Below the pieces are notes generated by a model. It saw only the letters and a program-made list of their open reading frames with translations, did no database searches and was not told the DNA's origin. A program made the position numbers and the translations under genes. Below are positions 15,001 to 27,000 of a DNA stretch of 64,000 nt, piece after piece. Each line of letters starts with the position of its first letter. The first letter of the stretch is position 1. Source of the DNA: Holothuria scabra (lineage: Eukaryota > Echinodermata > Holothuroidea > Aspidochirotida > Holothuriidae); assembly GCA_037179385.1 (NCBI GenBank), contig CM074187.1, forward strand, positions 6,572,001 through 6,636,000. Direction: 5' to 3'.

Positions 15001-18000
15001 GCACTTAACCCAGTGGTTAGCAGGGTTGTCACCATGCTGGTCGGCACAGGTCGGGACTAACTTGCACTGGACATTGCCGACCAGTACAACACCCAAAATG
15101 CAAGGCTACAGACCAGCACAAAAATGATTTTTTATACTGAAAAATAATGGAATTGACATTAGCCTGTAGCTGAAAAATTCAATGGGTCCAAAATGATGTG
15201 GATTCCATGGGGTTTTAGGGTGAGGTACAAATATTGAGTCAGATGTTTAGCCGGCACACAAATTGTGCTGGTGACAACCATGGTGGTTAGGTAATGTATT
15301 TATCGGTATTAAGGTTGTGTGGAATAAGACCCTCAAAGTAGTGTAAATCTCATTTTTCTGGTTCTCTGGGGCATTATAACTTAGTATGTGACCAGACAGA
15401 CATTGTCACAACTCTCCCTATCCAATAGAAGTTTGTTTTATGATAAATGTGAGATGCCTTTATAGGGAACAACTTAAATGGAGTCATTTGTGACATTTTG
15501 TTTACTATGGATAACAGGAAATGAGGTAATGACAGGACAGGCCCATTTGGATGAAATGAAGAATAAATGAGAAGTTCTGCTTAATTTAATATCACTTTAG
15601 AAATTAGAACTGTGACTACATTTGTGGTGTCTGTGTCCTCACTGTCATCACTGACACTGATGAGGTAAAATATTGGAATTTTAAGTAGAGTGCCTTTCAA
15701 TCATTCCATTATATGTGAGATGGTAAAGAAGATCGGTTTGGCTAAATGTCAATATTTATTTCATGAAAATTTTATGGATAAAGGATGGCTATGGGAAGTA
15801 TGAGATGGCACAGGGAGTGAATTGAGGGTTACACAACAATGAGCTGTACATTAGCACAGAATAATGCTTGATCCGATTAATGCAAGTTACAGGTGTGTGC
15901 AGTCCGAGTGCATAAAGTGATAGTATTAACCCTAGGAGTGAATTATGTTGTAATGTATGGGTCTAGAGTTGTTAAAGGTAAAGTGACATGAAAATGACAA
16001 AATTGGGTATTGGATGTAAAATGCATCAAAAAAGCCACAGTTTCCATCAAAATCCATCAAAAATTGACCATTTAATTCATGAGGCAATTCCTGATTTGCA
16101 CTAAATCATAAATAAATATGAGCTCAATATGCAAATCTTGTGATGTCATGAGAGGGACATACCATATGTGGCTAATGTTATCCTTTATTTTTACAATCTT
16201 CATTTCAAAGACAGTTGTAACGTTAGTTTGTCCTGGAGGTTTTATTTTGGAAGTTTAAATTGTGTCCTTGAAAATCATCAGTATCAGTAACCAAAAGACA
16301 AACTATATGATAAAACATTAAGAGATAATTTATATAAGGTTAACAAAAGAAATGTCAACAGTGTGCAACACTCCACATCATCATTTTTGCAAGAGCAACA
16401 AGTTTTTTAAGAAGTATTCAAACTTTGAACAGTAATATCAAGAGAACCGTAAGATATTGCAAAAATTGGAACAGATTTTTCCTTAAAAAAGTTCATTCTA
16501 TACATGCCAAATGAAGTCGGGTCACATTACTGACATGTCACATTACCTTTAATATTGCAGTTGTAAGTAACAACATTACAACAGCACACCCTTGAGTATA
16601 AAATGTAGTAACCCGATGTGTGTGTTTGTTCATTACTTTAAGTGTACCAAGAAAAACACAGTCAGCTGACTGTAACATACCAATAGAAATTGAGGATAGT
16701 GTAAAGTATGAATGAATACTGGTGATTGGTCAGACTCTTGTGCTATGAATTCAGACCAGAACATGCATGGTGGAGGTGTTAAAAATAGAAAGTCTTATCA
16801 TCTGTGACAGTATTTCAATCTGAAAAAATCTTCTTGAAGATGCTCTTAGTTTTTATGTTGATGTTAAACTTTTATAAATTTTTGAATTTCTTATCTTTTG
16901 CTGGGCACTGATGCTGCCAACAGGACAATTTCATAACAAAGCATCATAAATATCTCATTATATAATAAAAAGCATGTGCATGCACAACTTGTAAATATTT
17001 TCCTAAATTTTCAACTTTTGAAGGCAGCTTAAGTGTGTTTTGTAGATTTCATGCATACACCAGAAAAGAATATATTTAGTCCCAAAGATTGTCTTTTTAA
17101 GCAAAATAAGGTACATTTGGTAGTAAATACAATATCCATTATCAAAGTTATTTATGATTTGCCAATAGAAAAATTTCTAATGGCATAGTCAGTTTTTATG
17201 CATTAAACAATATGACCAGTTCGGGAGATATCCGTTTTCTAAGGAGGTTTGTACCTCCTTAAAAGAAGGGAGGTTTTTATGAAGGGCGCCGCGTTCCCCA
17301 CAACACATTAGGAGCCTAACCTATAGCATGTATTACGTTGATCACTACAGCCCTTGGGGAAAATTTTACATCCATTAGGAAAGGGAAATGTTTGCATATT
17401 CACACCCTTCGTAGTCCTATTTATTAAAAAGTCGAGTCCACATTGGGCACTTACCACGCCGTTTTCAAATTAACATAGGTCAGACTTCGCAAGTCCTGCC
17501 CTAAGCTTATTCGTAGAATCTTAAACAGCTGTTTTCAGTAGCTGTAAATAACAGGAAAACGTAGCGGAACAGGTACTAACATTGAGAAAACATGCACTCG
17601 TTAGTTGCCTCATTGTTATAATGCATATTATATGGACATCACAGGCTGGTATAGCACGTCAAGATCGAAGTCGAAATTGAAAAGCTTACCGAAGTTTTAT
17701 TGAATCTCTAGCTTGAGTTGGCATAGTTCACAAGATGTCAGCTAGAGTATATAAATATTTATGTCGGGTATATTGAAGCATGGAAGGATCAAGGGATTCA
17801 CTGCTTCCTGTGTGTTCAAGGATACAGATTTTCGCCGTAAGTCTGCATGTGTTTAATAAACCAGCGTTAACATTGGCGACCCAGTAGACACCAACAGTTC
17901 CAATGCCTGTAGTAGCATTGGTAGTATCCCCTAAGTATAATCCTAAACAGAGTTTTATCATAACGATTTCGAAGTTACCATTGTTGATGGTCACCGCAAA

Positions 18001-21000
18001 TTCACTAATCTCTCTGTTGTGTTTTTGTCCTGTCCGCCGTAGGTTCTCTCCCTTTGTTCCTTAGTGCCCGTTTCTATGTACTTAAAAAGAATCTCTCGGC
18101 TGTAAATGTGCGTTGGCAACATAAGGCAAGAATATGTGATCATTATGTTGCACAACGGTATACACTGGATCCGCCTGAAACGGTACGGGGTACTGTGCGG
18201 CGCACTATTGTGTAATTGCCCCTACTGTAGTATACTAGTAATACGAAAAGCTGGTTGCAAACATTTCGTGTGGTATGATCATGCTCACGACAGTAGAAAC
18301 GACCGTGTAGAAATACTATGCGATACATGATGCATATGCATTAAGATCATGAATAAGTGATAGCTTTCAAACCTCCCTCGTTTCAGGTAGTATTAAAACC
18401 TCCCTCGAAAACGGTTATCTCCCAAACTGATGACCAAGACTCAGTCTCATCTGCAATACCAGATGAGATCAAATGTTTAAACTGTGTTGAGTTTGGAAAG
18501 GTATTGTTTTTGTAGGTAATCAGAATTCTTGAAAAGAGACAGATCTGGAAAAGACTATGAAATAAAGTGTTTTAGTTCACAATTCATTGTTTGTTATGTG
18601 AGGACTTGTCAGAGCAGGAAATGCAATGATATAGGGATGCCATTGATTGAGTAATCCAAGCTCTAGAGCAAACAACACTCGATATGTTTTTTGTTTGGCT
18701 TGTGCTTGAGATAGCCTTTTAATTGTATACTTGCCAATTCTAGTGTTGGTATCATTGAATAGTTCAAATGTCACAACTAGAAAAGAAAAATAAAACAAAT
18801 CTTGAAAATACCTCCTGGAATGGACAGGAAAGATATTTCTTTGTTGCAATCATTTTATTTTTGTTCAATTTGAACTTGAATTGTAACTTTGAGTTTGAAC
18901 TTGAATTATTACATGGCACATTCAGACCGTGTGTTTGGTGTAACAATAGAGCATCCGCCTTTCACATGGAATGGCCCAGGTTTGCTTCCCAGGTCGAGTC
19001 ATACCAAAGACTAATAAAGGAACCTACTGCCATTGTGTGTGATGCTCTGCATAAGCAGTGGAGCAGGGAAAACAAGCCAGTGAGCCACTACTGGAAAAAA
19101 GGCTGTGGTTGGCTCGACTTGAACAATAGGTCGGAAACTGGGCTGTAAAACTCCATTTAACTAACTACATAGCACTTCCAGGGGATTTGTAGGTAAACTA
19201 CATTATAAAGTCCCATCTGTCAACATCAATCTGTTATCATTTGTCTGTAGTCTGACTTATAGCAGTGTGTTGTCTAAAAATCAACAAACCATGTTTAACT
19301 GGATCACTAGTCAGAGAAGTAGAATTTTTGTAATTTTTATACGAGTTTTCCCCTACAAAAATTCTCCCCAGGGCAACTTGGTATTGTTACTGAATAATGA
19401 AAAAAATAGACCCCTTCCAGTTTAATAAAACATCACATTAAATAGAAACCAGGCTTCTTCCATTTTCTCCAGAATGGTTTATTTTCATTTATCCAGTATT
19501 TGCTTGGTGATCCACCGTCTCTCAGTCATTATAGCAAATCAGTTGGATTTAATGCAGCAAACTTGGCTGTATACTGTAAAATAGCAATTGAACTTCCTTG
19601 TAAGATATCTGGTTAACATTGAAAATTTCTGGTTGAAACATGGTCATGCACTTTGTTTATATTCGTTTTTTCTTCATCTGTTAGCTCCTAAACATTCACC
19701 ATCAAAGAGGAAAGGTCAAGCAGGGTTTTATAGTTCAAGTGGAGGAAGGGAAAGAAGAAGAACTGGGGAATCAAACAAAGATCCCCACAGCTTGGAACGG
19801 GGTATATCCCCACCCACAGAATTAGACAAATCTATTACAGGTCAGTACGCTATCCTAATGGGACTCATAGTTTGGAACGGGGTATATCCCCACCCACAGA
19901 ATTAGACAAATCTATTACAGGTCAGTATGCTATCCTAATGGGACTCATAGTTTGGAACGGGGTATATCCCCACCCACAGAATTAGACAAAACTATTACAG
20001 GTCAGTATGCTATCCTAATGGGACTCATAGTTTGGAACGGGGTATATCCCCACCCACAGAATTAGACAAATCTATTACAGGTCGGTACGCTTTCCTAATG
20101 GGACTCATAGTTTGGAACAGGGTATATCCCCACCCTCAGAACTAGACAAATCTATTACAGGTCAGTACGCCATCCTAATGGGACTCATAGTTTGGAACAG
20201 GGTATATCCCCACCCTCAGAACTAGACAAATCTATTACAGGTCAGTACGCCATCCTAATGGGACTCATAGTTTGGAACAGGGTATATCCCCACCCTCAGA
20301 ACTAGACAAATCTATTACAGGTCAGTACGCCATCCTAATGGGACTCAATAGTTTGGAACAGGGTATATCCCCACCCTCAGAACTAGACAAATCTATTACA
20401 GGTCAGTACGCCATCCTAATGGGACTCATAGTTTGGAACAGGGTATATCCCCACCCTCAGAACTAGGCAAATCTATTACAGGTCAGTACGCCATCCTAAT
20501 GGGACTCATAGTTTGGAACAGGGTACATCCCCACCCACAGAATTAGACAAATCTATTACAGGTCAGTATGCTATCCTAATGGGACTCATAGTTTGGAATG
20601 GGGTATATCCCCACCCACAGAATTAGACAAATCTATTACAGGTCAGTACGCTATCCTAATGGGACTCATAGTTTGGAACAGGGTATATCCCCACCCTCAG
20701 AACTAGATCAATCTATTACAGGTCAGTACGCCATCCTAATGGGACTCATAGCTTGGAACTGGGTACATCCCCACCAACAGAACTAGACAAATCTACTACA
20801 GGTCAGTACGCCATCCTAATGGGACTCATAGTTTGGAACAGGGTATATCCCCACCCTCAGAACTAGACAAATCTATTACAGGTCAGTAGACTATCTTAAT
20901 GGGACTCATAGTTTGGAACATGGGGTACATCCCCACCAACAGAATTAGACAAATCTACTACAGGTCAGTACACTATCCTAATGAGACTCACACCTGGGAA

Positions 21001-24000
21001 AGGGGTACATCCCACCCACAGAATTAGATAAATCTATTACAGGTCAGTAGGCTATCTTAATGGGACTCATAGTTTGGAACACGGGGTACATCCCCACCAA
21101 CAGAACTAGACAAATCTATTACAGGTCAGTACACTATCCTAATGAGACTCACACCTGGGAAAGGAGTACATCCCGCCCACAGAATTAGACAAATCTATTA
21201 CAGGTCAGTAGGCTATCTTAATGGGACTCATTGCTTGGAACGGGGTACATCCCCACCAACAGAATTAGACAAATCTATTACAGGTCAGTAGGCTATCTTA
21301 ATGGGACTCATAGCTTGGAACAAGGAATATCCCACCAACAGAATTAGACAAATCTATTACAGGTTAGTAGAATATCCTAATGGAACTCATAGCTTGGGTT
21401 GGGAGGTATTCCTGCCACAGAATTGGACAAATCCCTAATTAGAAGTGAAGTGAGATTAGATTAAACAACACACCAACACGAATGTGTTGTATAGTGTTAG
21501 TCAAATGGATAAAAGGTTCAAAGTTAAATTTATATTCAAGTATAGTCCAAGGGCAAGTCTGGTTTCCCTTTAGTTACCTCTTACAACAGGTGGGAAGTAC
21601 CATGGGCATATTCTGAAACCCCCAGCCCACAGGGGGCTTCCTAATGAGAAAGTGTTGATGTTGTTCCCACAGTTTGATATGGGAAGTTTCCAATTCCATA
21701 ATGTTACATACCTGGTGCTTATGTTGGGTACCTTCAGTTTGTAAATGGGAGAATTTCTACCCTGTCTAAGACAAATTCATTACAGTCAGTAGGACCTGCA
21801 GCTTGCAGCTGGTGGTATTCCTGCAAAAGGAGTGAGAAGAATCCCCAGCAGGTCAGTGTTCTAGCTCTGATATCCATACCTTGGGGTGGCAAGTATGCCT
21901 CTTCCTCAGTCTGAGACAAACCTTTCAGATCATTGTTTTGTAAGTTAATTTACCCACCTGCAGTCCTGGATAATTCTGTAGTCTATTTCGCTCTTACTTA
22001 CCTCCTATTTACATATGTAACCATTATTGCCTGCAATAACTGTCTGGCAAAAAACTAACTAGTGCTGCAGTCCTGGATAATTCTTTATTATGTCAGCAAT
22101 TCTGTGGACTGTGTCCATAAGGTCAAAACTCGGCAAATGTGGTATTCAACAGGATTTATGTGGGACTTTCACCTTTAATTGGGGAATATCCCCACCCACA
22201 GAATGAGGAAAATCAATTATCAGAACTCGTACTTAGGCAAGTAGGACTGTGTCATTCCTGCACTCTTTTAAATGATTCATGTAAGGTTTAGAAATTGCAT
22301 AGGGGAATTTTCTGCCCTTGCTAGGAAAATCGTATTCATTGAGATTCATTTTATTGAGATGTTTCTGTTCATGACCAATCCACCCTCTTCCTCCACTCCC
22401 TTTAAAAAGTATGTGGAAGGATGAAGTAGGTCTTTCCTTTTCACATTCTCGAATGTAGTTTCAACACTTATTAGCATGAGATTTTACAATTGCAATTCCA
22501 GTTAATTGTTATTTGGATGCCATTATCATATTTGAAGGCCAAATCCTCTCACCCCAGAGTGTGAATTCTCTTAAACTGCTATCTTAAACCTCCCACAACT
22601 GTCTAAAACTCATCCTCATCCAGACTCAATCTCAGTTTATTGCTTCAGGGTGACGGTATGCAAGACCCACTGCGTAATTTTACAACAATTTCTTTCATGT
22701 TTGAAAACACAGTCGAACAATAGCTGCCGATTGCATTTAAGGAAATTTTATTTATCACCCAAGACTTTTTGCAATTTTGTTTCACCATAATGTTTCAATA
22801 TATATTACGCTGAGAATGCTGTCTCCCATGGCAATTTTAATCTTCATGGAAACTTCCGTCATTGTGCATGGTTTTCATACAGCATTAACAATAGAGTAGG
22901 AAAAACAAGCCAGTGGAAAAAAACTGGGACAGACCCAACTTAAACCAATTGGTTAGAAACTGGACCATAAAACTTACCTATTGACCTACAGGTCTTTGTA
23001 ATTGCTATTTGGAAAATGGTCTATGGTCAGATTAAGTGTACCATCACTGGGGGCCACCATTTTTAATTATTCTGTTTTTCTTATGTGTATCAGAGATGGT
23101 TGGTTGTACACTTAAATCTTCTCATAATCAACTGAATTAAGGAGTTTATATTTGAATGTAGGCATTAAGTTTTAGAGCAGAGCTCATAATAACCTATAAC
23201 ACTGAAGGCCATGACTATCTTGCCCTTCCTGATGGTCGTGGTGCCCTACAAAAATGTCCCATTGGAATAACACAGACCAATATCCATTTTGCTCATTTTG
23301 GCTATGCCCTTTTGAACCTTATTTCAAGCTCTGTAAGAGGATTAAGGTTGATGACCTACACCAATGCCTCACATCACCTGGGGCCCGTTCCACAAAGAGT
23401 TACGCACGATCTTAAGTATGATTTACCGTTGGCTTGAGTATGGTGAATCAAACTTAAGATTGTGCGTAACTCTTTGTGGAACGGCCCCCAGGTTGTTGTA
23501 TAAGTCTACAGTGTTGATTGACAGTGTTTGCATGTCCTTAGTCAATTGGTATGTCACTTTGTAAAGAGCAGTTTAAATGATAGTGTAAACAAATAGCAGT
23601 TAAATTATGAATTTCCCAACATTATTTGTTCATAGGTGGTGCTAAGCCCAAAATATCTCGGCCAGATTTAGTGCCAAGCACACCACCAAAGATGGATAGA
23701 GAAATCGAGAGAGAATCAGAGAAAGATATTCAGCCAGAGAATGTCCCCAGTCCAGAATCTTCAATAGATGTGAGTATAAAATGTCTTATTATTTTCATAG
23801 TTGAATGACAGATTAACAGAACAGAGGCACAACCAGTCAGAAAGGTATATCTTTTATGTTTCACCTCAGCATGTGATTGTGTCGGCTAGTGAAATGTAAC
23901 TTCCCCATGGCAGCAATGTGTTGGAGTGAAAACAAAAGATTTGTATGTACTCCTCACCTCTTGTTCTGTAACAAGTCTGTTCTCTGCAACAGTGTAGCTT

Positions 24001-27000
24001 GTATATTTTTCCATGTGGTCATATTGCAGTCCATTGTTCGTTTTCACTCCATTGCTAGGGTGAGGGAAAACCCCTGGATGACCAACTAACCCCACATATA
24101 GTATGCTCTAGACCTGGTGCGTATTAATTGAGCCTGATATTTGGTAGTCAGTAATGCATGTGAGGTGTTTTCATCACAATGATTGAAGGACAATTGAAAG
24201 TTTTGTAATATGATTTGTATAAAACCTCTAAAAACATGGAACTTTTCATCCCTCAGGCATACTAGGAACTCTTATGGGGACGTATGATGTAACAATGCTG
24301 AAGAAAATGGTTAAATTTTATTTGAAAATGCATTAATTGTTTTATCCCATTATTTGAAGTGATTTTTTCTTTATTCTTTTCTGCATTTCACAGTAACTAG
24401 GAAAACTGCAGGAAGAAAATGTCGTAATAAACATATTGTTATTGTTGGCACTTTTCCTTTTTTTGTCTTTTGTTTTTTACTTCTTATTTTCCATGATGAA
24501 TGCTGAAGGAGTACTTGAATTTCTCTCCCTGACCAGATTATTAAAGCTAGCTAGTTTGCAAGTTACTTTTACAGAGTAGCTTTCTATTGTGACAATATGG
24601 GACAGCTACAAGCTTTTATCATTACTAAAACAGTTTTTCCAATAAAATTGGCTTACTTCTCAAAAATAAAAACTGTTACGACACAGGTTAAGTTGCCATA
24701 TTGAAAGTTATACGTTTGGACCAAGCCACTCATCAGGCACAAACCCAATAAGTTTTTTCTTCTAGAACTGTATTTAATAAAAGTTTTCTTCGCATTGAAG
24801 CTATCTAAGTTTGGATTGACTTTTGTACAGCTGCGGCCCAAAGAAAAAAGGAAAAAATTGTTCTATACACCAGTGTTCATGACTCCTTTCCCTCCTTGGG
24901 ATAGGATATTCTTCTGGCTTTGACAGTGGGTCTTTTTGTTCCTTGATTTTCCATTTGCTCCAGGTTAAAGACAAGGAGGCAGCAGAAAAATTGGTCAGTG
25001 AGTTAGGAATCCAAACAGAATCACGGGAAGTAACACGAGAGGAGGAAACAAAGGTTCAAAGCAGTTCAATTGCTGAGACCTTTGACCTCTCACAACCGTA
25101 AGTTTCTAATAAAGAAGTCAACTGTTTTCATTAGCATTGGAGTTTAGTGAAAAGATCCTTCTTGTGTGACTCTTTTCCTTTGTTGTTGCCTAAAACATTT
25201 TCTTCTTTGAATAGGAATATTTTGTATTCATACTTATTTGTGAAATCTTTGATTTCCATCGACTTAAATTTTCTTTAAAATGTAAGATCGACTGCAGGCA
25301 AACTGATAAATAATGTTAACAAAATTGATCTACTGTTCAGGTGATGCTCTTGTAGTTGTCTAACTTGACTTCATCAGACATTTCACAAATTCGATGATGT
25401 TAGGGTCAGTTTTGTTGATACAGTTATGGTATAAATTTACTCCTACTGTATACTGTACAAAGTTAAAAAGGCAATCAGTAATGCTGCATCATCGTAATTT
25501 TGAAGTTAATTGGTCTCAATCATTTGCTAATGTTAACTCCATTTAAGGTAGTTTGTAATTGGCTGCCTTAAAATAAAAAGGAAGAGTCCTTTCAACTAAA
25601 CCTATAATTGGTCCAGATTTCATCCCCCTCATTTTCTTGAATACTTTTTAAAATGATTGTTTTCACCTTTTCAATGAAAAGTAGGTCAACTCTTTGCCAC
25701 ATAGACCTCATACACCTCATAAATATTAGCACTTTATTGAAGGAAAAGAAGTTTCTATATTTTGCAGTAATAGTAATAATGATTTGTATTTTTATTTATT
25801 AAGCACCAGAAAATAGAAAACTGTATATTTTAAGCAAAAAAGAGAAAAACATGACTTTGCAACCAGCATTTGGAAAGTATGGACAGAAGGAACCATTTTA
25901 AAAATAGAGTTTAAATAGTCCAGGGTCAATGATTTAAGGCAGTACAAAAATACACTCTTTTTTTTTACTCAGAAGTAATTTGATTTAAGTGAATGTCCTG
26001 TTAAACTGTATTATGCACTTTGAATAAGTGCATGGATTTTTCATAATTTTAATTCTGATATGATTTTAACTCCTAGATGCTTTCTCTAATGTTTATATGA
26101 ATACAAACAATTTTCCAAAATAGTTTCACTCATTCTTTGTAATTCTCATTCATCACTTAAAGACACTCCTACAAATGTGATCCTCATGTTTTACTGACAC
26201 ACCCAAACTAATGTCAATGATATACATATCAATATTCAATACTTAATCTTCTATCTTTATGTTTAATTCATGGCAATTTCATTGGACTTTCTTTAATCCA
26301 TATTTATAATTTACATTATGGATGACATGTAATCTAAATAAATTAATCATATGGTGTTACAAAGTCATCACTATTATTCAATTTTAATCTGTTCACTTGG
26401 GTTAATCTTTAGACTTACTTCAAGTCAACATGCTGGATATTTGTGCAGATGCTTTAAGTAACACTGTCATTCTTCACTAAAGCTTTTCATTCATAAGCTT
26501 CTACCCATATGTAATTTTAACGTACAACTAAAAGTATCTTAGGAAAACATCCATCATCAGTGGAAAGTATATCAGGCGAAGTATCTTCTATCTATTCTTT
26601 CATTTGAATAATTATGAAAAGTGATTAAATTTGATAGTTCAGCTGTAAACAAGATTTGTAAAACTATCACAACAATACTAGAATTTTGTATGCCAACTGT
26701 TTTCATTTTGTTTTTATTTCTTTCAACATTCGTTTTCTGTATTCAAAGTCCTCTATCTCTCTTTTGAGGGTGGTGTGTTGCCTTCGGTTGCACAGTAGTT
26801 TTCAAAATTTTGCATGAAAAAATACCGCCAAAAAAAATGTGTAAATTTGCATTATTGCATCGCTATGTGGTTGACTGTAGTGATGTTTATGGTCAATTGC
26901 AAATTTTGTATTGAAGAAAATTATTATAGAAGCTTTTCCACCCTTCTACCAAAAGTTAATTAGTAGAGTTTGGGTTGAAGAGAAGCTACAGGTCTCACCA

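Larger units (their letters stand above)
13315..19684 (+). other. PIP5K1 intron, 6.4 kb, transposon-rich
   Basis: It contains the hAT-like MITE at 15021-15282, the 1.2-kb element with 34-bp inverted ends at 17217-18429, and a SINE at about 18926-19160 (separate entries). It also has a T run near 14342-14360. No coding exon is supported. Confidence 0.75.
19841..23635 (+). other. PIP5K1 intron holding the tandem array and a foldback
   Basis: After the array (to about 21450) there are decayed array copies. Then a 20-bp direct repeat (21958-21977 and 22065-22084, CTGCAGTCCTGGATAATTCT) flanks 87 bp that include a fragment of the ACTTACCTCCTATT family. A SINE tail (about 22893-22985) and a 116-bp foldback (23377-23492) follow. 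Confidence 0.7.

Noticed and set aside
17728..18330. Open frames inside the 1.2-kb TIR element as a transposase
   Set aside because: They are under 90 codons, on opposite strands, with no DDE-type or DNA-binding pattern.
19785..21450. CRISPR-like regular repeat array
   Set aside because: The repeats are contiguous with no unique spacers, in a eukaryotic gene, and the unit includes exon sequence.
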